Below, in pieces: positions 8,360-18,101 of a stretch of 42,310 bases of DNA (positions are counted from its first letter, which is position 1; each line of letters begins with the position of its first letter). A program made the position numbers and the translations under genes. Source of the DNA: Ceratorhiza oryzae-sativae (Eukaryota; Basidiomycota; Agaricomycetes; Cantharellales; Ceratobasidiaceae); the NCBI GenBank assembly GCA_030998015.1, contig JARWMV010000123.1, positions 1 through 42,310 of the forward strand, in the 5' to 3' direction. The notes beneath the pieces were generated by a model that was not told where the DNA came from, did no database searches, and saw only the letters and a program-made list of their open reading frames with translations.

Positions 8360-8374
8360 ACGCTAAACCACGGT

Positions 8375-8475
8375 TCGACTCAAGCTTCGGAGCCGTCTGT
8401 GTACGGCTTAAGCCGCACACAGACGTCTCCTCTACAAGCGTGAAATTGTTGCACGTACGTGCAACAACTTCAGAG
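8375..8475. repeat. two GC palindromes
   Basis: CGTCTGTGTACGGC/GCCGCACACAGACG at about 8389-8427 and GTTGCACGTACGTGCAAC at about 8450-8467. Only single copies of these exact forms were noticed. Confidence 0.6.
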
Positions 8476-8479
8476 TAGT

Positions 8480-8675
8480 TGACACGAGATAGGGTAGGGG
8501 AATTACTTTTTTCTTATCAGAATAAAAAAGACAATAAAGTTCATTAAAACAAGGTAATGCCATAGTGTTAAAACTTACCCGATTGTACACCCTGTTCTTA
8601 TGTCAGGCAATCGGTTAGAGGTTGTTGGAGCTGACAAGCAATAATTTTTGTATAAAACATACAAATGAAAAAGGT
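8480..8675 (-). pseudogene. LAGLIDADG endonuclease middle fragment
   Basis: Minus strand: HLYVLYKNYCLSAP, SNRLPDIRTG, then after a frame change SFNTMALPCFNELYCLFY. This matches the middle of the sister gene at 11716-12246 (SNRLPDKRTG, ALPCFNELYD). N- and C-terminal parts are gone, replaced by family A copies and palindromes. Confidence 0.75.
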
Positions 8676-8847
8676 CCGCGCGCGTTAGTTGCTGGTGGGA
8701 CTTGTCCCACCAACCAACGTGAGCAATCGCAACCGTTTGCGATTGCTAGTGCGCGGCATAATATCGATATTTAGCCGCCGGCTGAAAATGACGAACGGTC
8801 GTCATTTTCTACGAGGGAATCTTTAGGATTCCCTCTAACGCCGGCGG
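8676..8847 (-). repeat. family A, copy 7
   Basis: 172 bp; directly followed by copy B6. Confidence 0.95.
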
Positions 8848-8849
8848 GA

Positions 8850-9094
8850 CCCGTGCACGCCTGCGAACGCCTTGGCTTAAGCCAAGCAAGCTTGGCTCAT
8901 ATTGACCTTAAGGTCAATGTAAGCCAAGGCGGCCCTGGCGTGCGCGCGGCGTCTGATTCCGAGGTACCCTGGAACTGAAAGTTCCAGGGTACCTCGCAAT
9001 ACCTCGCCGCGAACGCGGCCTCGATAACCATACCCACGGGTCAACAGCATGTATTTATATATAAATACAATGCTGGTTGACCCTAAGCGGGGGT
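8850..9094 (-). repeat. family B, copy B6
   Basis: ATGA on the right only (9095-9098); the left end abuts A7, the same A-B arrangement as A10-B8. Confidence 0.88.
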
Positions 9095-9185
9095 ATGAAT
9101 AATTCCTTGTTCAAATCTCAAAATTACATTAGCATTTTTCCCTCTGGGGCCATCATCCCTTTCGGGCCCTTCGGGGCATGTGATG

Positions 9186-9305
9186 ATGAATGGCAGTTGA
9201 CCCCCCAAACTGATGCAGCTATGCTGCATTGTTTGGGGGGGTAATGGCACTCCCAATACGCTGGCCCGTAGGGCGTGCCTTACAGGCTTGGTAACGCATT
9301 GGGAG
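9186..9305. repeat. D plus F double hairpin
   Basis: D hairpin (TGATGCAGCTATGCTGCA) and F hairpin (CGCTGGCCCGTAGGGCGTGCC) separated by TAATGGC; the flanking hexamers (CAGTTG and CGTTGC) match less well than in other copies. Confidence 0.7.
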
Positions 9306-9445
9306 GCCGTTGCTTTTCGCATATGGAGTTCTGGCTAGGAGGGGATTTAAGCCAATTTTGTATTTCATCATGGGGTTCATCTCAGTAGCCAACAATTCTT
9401 GTAACACAGAAATTGAATAAGCGGGTATTATGATTACATAACCCC
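9306..9445 (-). pseudogene. LAGLIDADG endonuclease C-terminal fragment
   Basis: Minus strand: VIIPAYSISVLQELL then EMNPMMKYKIGL. This is the usual end of the single-chain LGD-type endonucleases in this window (compare PPMMKHKIGL at 34505 and [11 protein letters not shown] at 16448). It is probably the tail of the gene whose leader is at 10130-10220, with repeats replacing the middle. Confidence 0.7.
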
Positions 9446-9545
9446 GCCGGGAGCCGGCGGATACGCGGCCTCCAGTAGCTAGAGGTATTGCGAGGTAGCC
9501 TGGACCCCCGAGGTTCCAGGCTACCTCGGAATCAAAGTCCTTATG
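9446..9545. repeat. B-related hairpin
   Basis: GAGGTATTGCGAGGTAGCCTGG...CCAGGCTACCTCGGAATC: the inner arm of family B, in GGTAGCC instead of GGTACCC version, with GCCGCGG flanks. Related forms are at 18317 and 30154. Confidence 0.7.
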
Positions 9546-9619
9546 GCCGCGGGTTTGTTTAAGTAACATTTTAACCCGAACTTATCATTTAAGACAGTAA
9601 CTAAAAGAGTTACTTCTTC

Positions 9620-9975
9620 TTTCTAACGCGCTCTTTGATCGCCCGAAGGGCGGCCTGAGCGGGGGGCTCGTCTTGTGGCGCGCATTGCAATCATTGGGGA
9701 GCAGCTGAAAGGGAAGAGAGAGAACTCCTACCCTAACCCTGTCGTCAGCGTGTACAAGTACACGCTGCTAGGGAACCTCTTCCCCTCCGCGCTCTTTGAT
9801 CGCCCGCAGGGCGGCCTAAGCGCGGAGGGCTAGAGGATGCCCGTAGACCCCCAATGATGCAATTAGGGGCCACTTAAAATAGCAAAGCTATTTTAGAGGC
9901 CCCGTAATTGCTTCATTTGGGGGGTGGATGCCCCCCAAACAATGCAGCGTAGCTGCACATGTTTGGGGGGCACTA
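9620..9975. repeat. repeat cluster (E, K, E, D hairpins)
   Basis: E hairpins at about 9628-9662 and 9787-9826, K hairpin (CAGCGTGTACAAGTACACGCTG) at about 9747-9768, a GGCCACTTAAAATAGC/GCTATTTTAGAGGCC hairpin at about 9868-9902 and a D hairpin at about 9930-9972. No gene seen. Confidence 0.75.
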
Positions 9976-9989
9976 GGGCCCAAAACCAC

Positions 9990-10129
9990 CGTAAAGGTGC
10001 ATTCGGTCGTCCCCAGCGCGGCGGGCGTCTGATTCCGAGGTACCCTGGAACTTAAAGTTCCAGGGTACCTCGCAATACCTCGCCGAGAATCGATGATTTG
10101 CCCTGGCAAATCTACATCGATTCTCGAGG
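9990..10129. repeat. B arm plus I hairpin
   Basis: GGTACCCTGGAAC...GTTCCAGGGTACC arm of family B (about 10039-10070) followed by GAGAATCGATGATTTGCC/GGCAAATCTACATCGATTCTC. Repeated at 38484-38592 and in part at 26770-26838. Confidence 0.8.
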
Positions 10130-10220
10130 GTAATAATAGAGGAGATATTCGAAGAGAAGGTAGCACATTGGCTAACATATTTACAATGTTACAAGCAAAA
10201 AGCATTATTGTTGTTTTCAT
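10130..10220 (-). pseudogene. endonuclease module leader with nad2-like N-terminus
   Basis: Begins at the ATG inside AAAAGAGATG; reads MKTTIMLF then NVLPSLRISPLLLP and runs into repeats. The gene at 26924 begins the same way (ELHTLRISPLLLP) and there continues into a nad2-like segment and an endonuclease. Here the continuation is lost. Confidence 0.6.
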
Positions 10221-10229
10221 CTCTTTTAT
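10220..10229 (-). promoter_or_regulatory. ATAAAAGAGA leader motif
   Basis: One of seven minus-strand copies, each at or upstream of an endonuclease module; here its GA runs into the ATG of the reading frame. Confidence 0.5.
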
Positions 10230-10244
10230 TTTATTCTCCGCACA

Positions 10245-10425
10245 TTAATTTACTAAAATAGTATTAAAGCTCACAAATCCTACGATCCACCATGGGTTTG
10301 GTAAAACTATGCTTGTGTATTTAATTACAGGAGTTAAAATTAATTCAAGTAACGCACCGTAGATAGATGTGACTGATTCTAATGTTTCAGCTTCTAAGGG
10401 TCTATTTAAACAATCCGTCGCCGGT
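10245..10425 (-). pseudogene. LAGLIDADG endonuclease N-terminal fragment
   Basis: NRPLEAETLESVTSIYG then IVLPNPWWIVGFV, stopping 8 residues after the first motif start. The paralogue at 13202-13505 (NRPLEPETLNSITGIYG, PSPWWVIGFISG) is cut at nearly the same place. Confidence 0.7.
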
Positions 10426-10582
10426 GACCCCCAATGATTGCAATGCGCGCCACAAAACTTGTGGCGCCAGCGCGGCCGGCGTCTGATTCCGACGGAATCA
10501 GACGCCGCGCGCACGCCAGGGCCGCCTTGGCTTAAGCCAGGGCGTTCGCAGGCGTGCTCGGGTCAAAAAGCTATTTCTCTAA

Positions 10583-11040
10583 CGCTCTTTGATCGCGCCT
10601 TTAGGCGCGGCCTAAGCGCTGAACGCTCCTTACAAATCCCTCCGCGCTCTTTGATCGCCCGCAGGGCGGCCTAAGCGCGGAGGGCTCAACTAATCGATGA
10701 TTTGCGAAGGCAAATCTACACCCTGCCTAGAGAACTGCGCTTTAGCGCACGTCTTGGCAGGGGTATCGATTAGCGGGGTGATGCTTTGCGTAGGCCCGCG
10801 CGCGTTAGTTGCTGGTGGGACTTGTCCCACCAACCAACGTGAGCAATCGCAACCGTTTGCGATTGCTAGTGCGCGGCATAATATCGATATTTAGCCGCCG
10901 GCTGAAAATGACGAACGGTCGTCATTTTCTACGAGGGAATCTTTATGGGAGGTAGCCTGGACCATGAGACTCATGGTCAAGGCTACCTCATCTGAGGATT
11001 CCCTCTAACGCCGGCGGACATCAATTTGTAGGGGCGAGGA
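10583..11040. repeat. large inverted repeat, right arm
   Basis: Reverse complement of 6441-6850: two E hairpins, the ATCGAT stem with nested C hairpin (10721-10763), copy A8 and the flank ACATCAATTTGT. Confidence 0.88.
10796..11017 (-). repeat. family A long form, copy 8
   Basis: 222 bp, with the 50-bp loop insert that its inverted-repeat partner A4 lacks. Confidence 0.95.
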
Positions 11041-11080
11041 TAGAAGTTAGCAGAGGATATAAATCAAACGCCCGCCTACT

Positions 11081-11543
11081 GCCCCCCAAACATGTGCAGC
11101 TACGCTGCATTGTTTGAGGGGCATCCTTAGGAGTCCCCTGCCGCCCACGGCCGCTTTAGCGATCTACCGGCAAAAAGTCCTAGGTATAATTAATTGTACC
11201 TAGGCTTTTTGCAGGGGAGTTTACTTCTTCTTTCTAACGCGCTCTTTTATCGCCCGAAGGGCGGCCTAAGCGCTGAGATCTCCTACCCTAACCCTGTCGT
11301 CAGCGTGTACAAGTACACGCTGCTAGGGAACCTCTTCCCCTCCGCGCTCTTTGATCGCCCGCAGGGCGGCCTAAGCGCGGAGGGCTCCCACTAATCGATG
11401 ATTTGCGAAGGCAAATCTACACCCTGCCTAGAGAACTGCGCTTTAGCGCACGTCTTGGCAGGGGTATCGATTAGCGGGGGCCTGTAAGGGAAGAGTCCGA
11501 TTTGGCGCAAATCGGGGGTCAAGAATCGGTGCTTTGCGAAGGC
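11081..11543. repeat. repeat cluster (D, E, K, E, I/C)
   Basis: D hairpin at about 11081-11123, AAAAAGTCCTAGGTATAATT/AATTGTACCTAGGCTTTTT at about 11174-11213, E at about 11240-11272 and 11344-11382, K at about 11300-11323, and an ATCGAT stem with nested C hairpin (11422-11464). No gene. Confidence 0.8.
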
Positions 11544-11715
11544 CCGCGCGCGTTAGTTGCTGGTGGGACTTGTCCCACCAACCAACGTGAGCAATCGCAA
11601 CCGTTTGCGATTGCTAGTGCGCGGCATAATATCGATATTTAGCCGCCGGCTGAAAATGACGAACGGTCGTCATTTTCTACGAGGGAATCTTTAGGATTCC
11701 CTCTAACGCCGGCGG
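11544..11715 (-). repeat. family A, copy 9
   Basis: 172 bp; flanked by AGAATCG and CGATTCT, i.e. sitting in the loop of another palindrome. Truncates the endonuclease at 11716. Confidence 0.95.
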
Positions 11716-12246
11716 GCGTCGATTCTGTGGGGAAAGTAAATGATTCTGTACAAAGAGTAACTCTTTGACTTGATTTACAAAAACTACCATCGTCGCATAG
11801 CCAATAAGCTAAAGATATAGGAGTAAGTAGATCACTTACCCGTGCCCGCCTACGATCGCAGCTATAAGCTGCGGCCCTGGCGTGCGCGGGTCATATAACT
11901 CATTAAAGCAAGGTAATGCACAGGTTGTAAATGTGACTCTAGCATAGATTTTACCGGTTCGTTTATCAGGAAGTCGATTACTTGTTTGGGGGGCTGATTG
12001 ACAGTAACTTTTAAATAAATCGTAGAGATGGAAAAGATAAGTCTCATGAACAAGTCCCTGTTCGAAGCATAAACACGCATTTACACTTCTTTTTTGTTTT
12101 CGAGCATAAAGGTCTCCCAATAGTAGACCAACCAATATGGCCTTTAAATCAGCAGATAAAGAAAAAAGTGATCGTTCTTCTTTTGTCATAATTTTTCGGC
12201 TAAGAGGAGAAAAAGTGTGAAATTGTGATTTTGTAATATTTCTCAT
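11716..12246 (-). pseudogene. LAGLIDADG endonuclease (single-chain LGD type), 3'-truncated
   Basis: Starts MRNITKSQFHTF; then MTKEERSLFSLSADL, ILVGLLLGDLYARKQKR (first motif, about residues 48-64), CFEQGLVHETYLFHLYDLF, SNRLPDKRTGKIYARV, ALPCFNELYD. A J-like insert (about 11838-11895) precedes LLTPISLAYWLCDDGSF (second motif) and VTLCTESFTF. Copy A9 then removes the C-terminus. It belongs to the family of free modules that recurs in cox1 introns, but here lies downstream of cox1 with no intron core recognised around it, so it looks free-standing. Its N-terminus is not strongly hydrophobic, unlike the others. Confidence 0.8.
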
Positions 12247-12315
12247 TTAAAAATTAAAAAGGTGAAAACACGAGTTATGTTGTTTTGAATACCCTATTTG
12301 CCACACAATTTATGA

Positions 12316-12532
12316 CCCGTGCACGCCTGCGAACGCCTTGGCTTAAGCCAAGGCGGCCCTGGCGTGCGCGCGGCGTCTGATTCCTAGGTACCCTGGAACT
12401 GAAAGTTCCAGGGTACCTCGCAATACCTCGCCGCGAACGCGGCCTCGATAACCATACCCACGGGTCGTTGACCCTCCGCTTATCGGCTGAAATCTTGGGT
12501 TACACCTAAGATTTCAGCCGATAAGCGGGGGT
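12316..12532 (-). repeat. family B, copy B7
   Basis: ATGA on both sides (12312-12315, 12533-12536). Its terminal arm is the intact hairpin CGGCTGAAATCTTGGG/CCTAAGATTTCAGCCG, the empty form of the arm that carries a C insertion in the M elements. Confidence 0.9.
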
Positions 12533-12536
12533 ATGA

Positions 12537-12925
12537 TTCAGGCGATTATAGGACTCAAAACTTTCTTCAAATTTTAGGAATCTGACCTAACTTTGGAATC
12601 GTCTACATCTCTATACGGAGAACAATAGAATCCAAAGGTCCGGTTTCTTCCATATCTGGATAGAAGTAAAGCTCAAATCGACTTCCCGGCTGAGGAGTCC
12701 ATCACTGGAGCCCTCGGAGACAGAAAGACCAATCTTGGAACCCCGGACCTAAAAGTTGGCTTGTCTTCCTAAATGGATATTTATCATTAGGAGACAACTC
12801 AGAAATAAACTTTTAAAAAAAGTTAGCCTCGTAACTAAGATTAGTTTCAAATAATTTATTTTTAAGGATAAAAACTTGAATTACTATTTCTACCTCGTCT
12901 GTGGTCTTGTTCCAGGAACACGACC
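12537..12925. other. no gene recognised
   Basis: AT-rich, no conserved frame. Inverted repeats such as CTCCATCACTGGAG near 12699-12712 and GGTCTTGTTCCAGGAAC near 12901-12918. It may be remains of an intron core downstream of the fragments at 13202-13505, but no P7 pair could be found. Confidence 0.4.
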
Positions 12926-13200
12926 GCAGACTTCTGCCCCCCAAACATGTGCAGCTACGCTGCCCGGAGCCTGTGGGCGGCTAAAGCCGCCCACAGTCGA
13001 GGTTATCATTTTCCAGAAACAAACCCGGAGATCCACATAGGATAAGGTATATTTCCATCTGGACCACCATGCAACTGGACCACCATGCAACTGGACCAGT
13101 TGAAACCATACTCTGGTCTCTCTACTGACCCCCAAACATGTGCAGCTACGCTGCATTGTTTGAGGGGCAGTAGCCCCCCAATAATGTAATCATTGGGGGT
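12926..13200. repeat. broken D hairpins and tandem copy
   Basis: A D hairpin half (CCCCCCAAACATGTGCAGC) is interrupted at about 12960 by CCTGTGGGCGGC/GCCGCCCACAG; CTGGACCACCATGCAA is tandemly repeated at about 13057-13090; a full D hairpin is at about 13129-13168, followed by CCCCCAATAATGTAATCATTGGGGG. Confidence 0.7.
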
Positions 13201-13201
13201 C

Positions 13202-13505
13202 TACAGGGACAACATTTGTGAACGCTATTTTCAATTCTTCAGGCAAACCTTTATTTAGATTGTCCGGATATAAACCCAATAACCCACCAAGGACTTGGAA
13301 TAGTTACACTAGAATACTTTACAACAGGCGGTAAGATTAACAATGACCTCCCAATGCGTTACCAAGCCTGTAAGGCCAACGTATTGGGAGGGCCATTACC
13401 CCCCCAAACAATGCAGCATAGCTGCATCAGTTTGGGGGGTCAATGGTAGTTTTCCGTAAATCCCTGTGATAGAGTTTAATGTCTCGGGTTCTAATGGTCT
13501 GTTAA
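13202..13505 (-). pseudogene. LAGLIDADG endonuclease N-terminal fragment
   Basis: NRPLEPETLNSITGIYGKLP, then after the F/D insertion (13347-13440) LLILPPVVKYSS, PSPWWVIGFISGQSK and a stop. Deleting the insertion with one CAATG joins KLPLLILPPVVKY in frame. Only the first LAGLIDADG motif is present. Confidence 0.75.
13347..13440. repeat. F/D double hairpin
   Basis: Flanks CAATGA (13341-13346) and CAATGG (13441-13446), with inverted CCATTA between the two hairpins. Confidence 0.85.
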
Positions 13506-13513
13506 GATAGTTT

Positions 13514-13685
13514 CCGCGCGCGTTAGTTGCTGGTGGGACTTGTCCCACCAACCAACGTGAGCAATCGCAACCGTTTGCGATTGCTAGTGCGCGGCATAAT
13601 ATCGATATTTAGCCGCCGGCTGAAAATGACGAACGGTCGTCATTTTCTACGAGGGAATCTTTAGGATTCCCTCTAACGCCGGCGG
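13514..13685 (-). repeat. family A, copy 10
   Basis: 172 bp; directly followed by B8. Confidence 0.95.
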
Positions 13686-13687
13686 GA

Positions 13688-13932
13688 CCCGTGCACGCCT
13701 GCGAACGCCTTGGCTTAAGCCAAGCAAGCTTGGCTCATATTGACCTTAAGGTCAATGTAAGCCAAGGCGGCCCTGGCGTGCGCGCGGCGTCTGATTCCGA
13801 GGTACCCTGGAACTTAAAGTTCCAGGGTACCTCGCAATACCTCGCCGCGAACGCGGCCTCGATATCCATACCCACGGGTCAACAGCATGTATTTATATAT
13901 AAATACAATGCTGGTTGACCCTAAGCGGGGGT
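13688..13932 (-). repeat. family B, copy B8
   Basis: ATGA at the right (13933-13936); left end abuts A10. Confidence 0.88.
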
Positions 13933-14579
13933 ATGAAACAGCTCTCATGAAACCTTCCACAGAAAGATGTCCGCGCGCGTTAGTTGCTGGTGGGACTTGT
14001 CCCACCAACCAACGTGAGCAATCGCAACCGTTTGCGATTGCTAGTGCGCGGCATAATATCGATATTTAGCCGCCGGCTGAAAATGACGAACGGTCGTCAT
14101 TTTCTACGAGGGAATCTTTAGGATTCCCTCTAACGCCGGCGGACTTTATCTATTTTTATTCGCCCTACTTCATTAAAAAATGATTTTATTCTCAATAAAA
14201 TATCTAAATCTTTTATGTGCAATGCAATAGAAAAAGTAGGCTGTAATTCCCATCCTATTTTTAATTTATCATTTTTATGACATGAAACTGAAAATGAGGA
14301 TTCTGCGTCTGAGAAACCTGTTACGAACCAAGGGTCTAGTGTATTATGAGAATTAGTAGTATAATTTGATATAGCCCTTTTATTAATATGGTTCTTGTAT
14401 TTATTATTGGTCATTAGAAAGACCCTAGCAAACAAACCCAAGAAACGGTTTTCCCCTATTAGTTCATTGTACATTTTACCTACGATATTTAGTGTCCAAT
14501 AGTATAAACCTGCAAATAGAGCAGATGCTGCTCCCATTGATGAAATAACTTGTTTAGTGTTTGTTGTTAACAGCCACAT
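13933..14579 (-). pseudogene. LAGLIDADG endonuclease with a cox1-last-exon-like N-terminus
   Basis: The N-terminus reads SSMGAASALFAGLYYW, then GKMYNELIGENRF; the true cox1 last exon has [16 protein letters not shown] and [13 protein letters not shown] at the matching place. After about 55 such residues comes an endonuclease: LDPWFVTGFSDAESSFSVS (first motif) and LHIKDLDILLRIKSFFNEVG. Copy A11 interrupts after KIDK and B8 ends it, so the second half is lost. It lies 665 bases downstream of the cox1 stop. A leader segment shared with the module at 18623 lies upstream, interrupted by B9. Probably a dead free-standing module. Confidence 0.8.
13971..14142 (-). repeat. family A, copy 11
   Basis: 172 bp; within the endonuclease after KIDK. 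Confidence 0.95.
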
Positions 14580-14606
14580 ATTCTTTTATTGGCTATTTAT
14601 TTTCAT

Positions 14607-14854
14607 ACCCCCGCGTAGGGTCAACCAGCATTGTATTTATATATAAATACATGCTGTTGACCCGAGGGGTATGGTTATCGAGGCCGCGTTCGCGGCGAGG
14701 TATTGCGAGGTACCCTGGAACTTTAAGTTCCAGGGTACCTCGGAATCAGACGCCGCGCGCACGCCAGGGCCGCCTTGGCTTGATTATTGACCTTAAGGTC
14801 AATATGAGCCAAGCTTGCTTGGCTTAAGCCAAGGCGTTCGCAGGCGTGCACGGG
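14607..14854 (+). repeat. family B, copy B9
   Basis: TCAT on both sides (14603-14606, 14855-14858); inserted in the leader of the downstream endonuclease. Confidence 0.92.
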
Positions 14855-14859
14855 TCATA

Positions 14860-14906
14860 TTGACGCTGGTGCTGAAAAGCTTTCTGGTTGTTTTTATCTC
14901 TTTTAT
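14860..14906 (-). promoter_or_regulatory. shared module leader with ATAAAAGAGA
   Basis: ATAAAAGAGA (14897-14906) followed by AAAGCTTTTCAGCACCAG-GTCAATATGA. Nearly the same order stands before the module at 18623, from 18690 to 18640. Confidence 0.6.
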
Positions 14907-14912
14907 GTAAAA

Positions 14913-14938
14913 TGGGGATAATTATTAATTATCCCCAT
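14913..14938 (-). terminator. hairpin downstream of cox1
   Basis: ATGGGGATAATTATTAATTATCCCCAT: 10-bp GC-capped stem with a 3-base loop, 307 bases after the cox1 stop. Could mark the 3' end or processing of cox1 RNA; inferred from position only. Confidence 0.35.
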
Positions 14939-15244
14939 ATTTCCTCTTAATATGTGCCAACTTCATAAATCCTTGATGATCAGGTGGTAGTTAAATAACC
15001 AGACATAAAATCCCACTACATTTTGGAATTCGTCAATCCAACAGGCATTACAGCTAAAGGTATTAAGGTCTAAAGGGGTTCTTAACTTAATCGAGTGATT
15101 TGGACACAATTCCTCGGCCAAGCCGAGAAAATTATGCCATTTTTACCATTTTGATCTGGGCATTTAACTTATAGAGGAAGAATTTTCCTGTAAACTGCTG
15201 TGCAGGCCTGGGCAGCTGCATAGCGTGCTGCGAACATGCTATAT

Positions 15245-15727
15245 TTAAGATTGCACGGGTAACATATTAAATGCGTGGAATGGTGTTGGACTAGCCAATG
15301 CCCATTCTAATGAACTAGCTACTTGAGATTCGTTATTAAATTCTTGACTTGAAGTAAAGTAAGAAGGGATTGCCCATGGGTTGTTTGCGACTACTTTACC
15401 ATTTACGAATGTATCGTAAATAATATAACCAAATAGAACTGTAGAGAAAACAGATATGATTGATCCATAACTTGAAATCGCATTCCAGGCGGAAAATGCA
15501 TCTGGGTAATCAGGGATTCTTCGTGGCATTCCAGCAAGGCCTAGGAAATGTTGAGGAAAAAATGTTAAATTAACCCCCGAGAACATTGTCCAGAAATGGA
15601 TTTTTCCTAGTAGTTCATTATATGTTTTACCTATGATTTTAGGTGTCCAATAGTAGAAACCTGCAAATAGGGCGAATACTGCCCCCATTGATAGAACGTA
15701 GTGGAAGTGTGCTACCACATAGTATGT
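15245..15727 (-). CDS. cox1: cox1 last exon
   Basis: 160 codons plus stop: [16 protein letters not shown] to [11 protein letters not shown]. It holds the haem-binding and metal region of helix X (HFHYVLSMG), then [24 protein letters not shown] and YPDAF, all invariant in cytochrome c oxidase subunit I. The exon begins at ACA: the preceding intron ends in G (comp. 15728), and joining to CACGAT of the previous exon gives HD-TYY in phase. Not interrupted by repeats. The stop lies at a junction with degenerate repeat-like sequence (GCAGCTGCATAGCGTGCTGC, 15212-15231). Confidence 0.97.
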   Translation of the reverse strand, partial: TYYVVAHFHYVLSMGAVFALFAGFYYWTPKIIGKTYNELLGKIHFWTMFSGVNLTFFPQHFLGLAGMPRRIPDYPDAFSAWNAISSYGSIISVFSTVLFGYIIYDTFVNGKVVANNPWAIPSYFTSSQEFNNESQVASSLEWALASPTPFHAFNMLPVQS

Positions 15728-16109
15728 CTTTTTGATTTATTCGAGTATTTGACTACTCTAGGGTTGCTATCCTTACGGATAGGATCGGACCATATTTTAC
15801 AAGAAATGTAGACGGATCATTCATTTCTTGTTGTCACGTGTGGCCTCTACGGAGTCCTTAATTTTCCCAATTAGAGCTCTTACTAGAGTTCGGGAAATTA
15901 AGGTTCCCACGGTATTATCTGACAATTGTACCAACTGTTCTACGCTCTCAATAGAACATTGTAGACTTCACCGTTAGCATTAGGATCGCGAGGTGCGACA
16001 CTAATACCGGAAGAATGAACCCATTTCTCCCACAGTAACAAGACAACACGACACATACTTATTCGAAATAATCTTTCGATCGATCTTTGAAAACCTTACT
16101 ATCCATTAC

Positions 16110-16281
16110 CCGCCGGCGTTAGAGGGAATCCTAAAGATTCCCTCGTAGAAAATGACGACCGTTCGTCATTTTCAGCCGGCGGCTAAATATCGATATTATG
16201 CCGCGCACTAGCAATCGCAAACGGTTGCGATTGCTCACGTTGGTTGGTGGGACAAGTCCCACCAGCAACTAACGCGCGCGG
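16110..16281 (+). repeat. family A, copy 12
   Basis: 172 bp; between the intron core and the module tail. Confidence 0.95.
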
Positions 16282-16535
16282 GCTAATTGATAATATTTAG
16301 AGCCTTGGAGTAGATTTGTACAATGATCAATGACTCGTCCAGTCCCAGCAGCACTAGCTACAGAGAATTCATAAAGAGGATAACCACTTACTTTCCCAGT
16401 TTTGTTGGAAATAGTAAGATGATGAAACAGCAAGCGGCAAATGTAAACTAAAGACCTAATTTATACATCATCATTCGTGGCATTTTTGGTGCACAGATTT
16501 TTTGCAAAATAGGCAATGATTTTCTCGGAATAGAT

Positions 16536-16707
16536 CCGCCGGCGTTAGAGGGAATCTGAAAGATTCCCTCGTAGAAAATGACGACCGTTCGTCATTTTCA
16601 GCCGGCGGCTAAATATCGATATTATTCCGCGCACTAGCAATCGCAAACGGTTGCGATTGCTTACGTTGGTTGGTGGGACAAGTCCCACCAGCAACTAACG
16701 CGCGCGG
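16536..16707 (+). repeat. family A, copy 13 (variant)
   Basis: 172 bp. Differences from the type (GAATCTGAAAGATTC, TATTCCGCGC, GCTTACG) fall in loops or unpaired bases and are shared with copy 28. Confidence 0.95.
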
Positions 16708-16786
16708 ACCTTTTCTAGTTTGGTAAACAACACATTCTAGGTCCCAATTACTATTCATAGCTTTAACTAAAAGATCTACCTCTTCC

Positions 16787-16923
16787 CCTCCGCGCTCTTT
16801 GATCGCCCGCAGGGCGGCCTAAGCGCGGAGGGCTCAACTAATCGATGATTTGCGAAGGCAAATCTACACCCTGCCTAGAGAACTGCGCTTTAGCGCACGT
16901 CTTGGCAGGGGTATCGATTAGCT
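16787..16923. repeat. E hairpin plus ATCGAT stem with nested C hairpin
   Basis: Same order as 10642-10770: CTCCGCGCTCTTTGATC...CGCGGAGGG, then ATCGATGATTTGC, a C hairpin (16869-16911) and ATCGATTAGC. It splits the module after NTQSFT. Confidence 0.85.
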
Positions 16924-17031
16924 GGGTTTAGTAAAACTTTGTGTATTAAGAGTGACTCTTTGACTTATTTTGTTATAATCCCCGTCGTCGCAAATTAAAA
17001 AGGCCAAACCAATAGGTGTCAATAATTCTCC

Positions 17032-17203
17032 CCGCCGGCGTTAGAGGGAATCCTAAAGATTCCCTCGTAGAAAATGACGACCGTTCGTCATTTTCAGCCG
17101 GCGGCTAAATATCGATATTATGCCGCGCACTAGCAATCGCAAACGGTTGCGATTGCTCACGTTGGTTGGTGGGACAAGTCCCACCAGCAACTAACGCGCG
17201 CGG
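17032..17203 (+). repeat. family A, copy 14
   Basis: 172 bp; between KIVP and LLTP of the module. Confidence 0.95.
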
Positions 17204-17248
17204 GTGGAACAATTTTTCTACCATCTTGGTAAAATAGATCGTAATAAT

Positions 17249-17457
17249 GCCCCCGCTCTATCGGCTAAAATCTTAGGTGTAACCCAAGATTTCAGCCGCC
17301 CTGCCTAGAGAACTGCGCTTTAGCGCACGTCTTGGCAGGGGTAATAGAGCGGAGGGTCAACGACCCGTGGGCATTGTTAACGAGGCCGCGTTCGCGGCGA
17401 GCCGCGCGCACGCCAGGGCCGCCTTGGCAAGCCAAGGCGTTCGCAGGCGTGCACGGG
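17249..17457 (+). repeat. family B short form (M3)
   Basis: Preceded by TAAT; followed directly by A15. Same as 2121-2329. Confidence 0.9.
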
Positions 17458-17459
17458 TC

Positions 17460-17681
17460 CCGCCGGCGTTAGAGGGAATCCTCAGATGAGGTAGCCTTGA
17501 CCATGAGTCTCATGGTCCAGGCTACCTCCCATAAAGATTCCCTCGTAGAAAATGACGACCGTTCGTCATTTTCAGCCGGCGGCTAAATATCGATATTATG
17601 CCGCGCACTAGCAATCGCAAACGGTTGCGATTGCTCACGTTGGTTGGTGGGACAAGTCCCACCAGCAACTAACGCGCGCGG
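17460..17681 (+). repeat. family A long form, copy 15
   Basis: 222 bp with the 50-bp hairpin insert. Confidence 0.95.
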
Positions 17682-17818
17682 AAGCAGGGTAATGAAAAAG
17701 TAGTAAAGTAAATAGAACTATACTCTTTGCCAGTTATTTTGTTTGCTTTTCGGTTAATTATTTTGGGCTCTTGTCGACAATAATCTTGGAATTTATCCCA
17801 AAGGTAGTTTAGATAGTC

Positions 17819-18040
17819 CCGCCGGCGTTAGAGGGAATCCTCAGATGAGGTAGCCTTGACCATGAGTCTCATGGTCCAGGCTACCTCCCATAAAGATTCC
17901 CTCGTAGAAAATGACGACCGTTCGTCATTTTCAGCCGGCGGCTAAATATCGATATTATGCCGCGCACTAGCAATCGCAAACGGTTGCGATTGCTCACGTT
18001 GGTTGGTGGGACAAGTCCCACCAGCAACTAACGCGCGCGG
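17819..18040 (+). repeat. family A long form, copy 16
   Basis: 222 bp; splits QST from YLNYLW; about nine bases of target are missing by comparison with sister genes. Confidence 0.95.
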
Positions 18041-18101
18041 AGTACTTTGGAGAAATCTTAAGCGAGCATTTATTGATGTTTTTACGCAGGAACTCCTTCT
18101 C

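Noticed and set aside
9125..9310. GC-rich frames in 39125-39310 and similar places
   Set aside because: Shadow frames of family C hairpins and broken endonuclease sequence.
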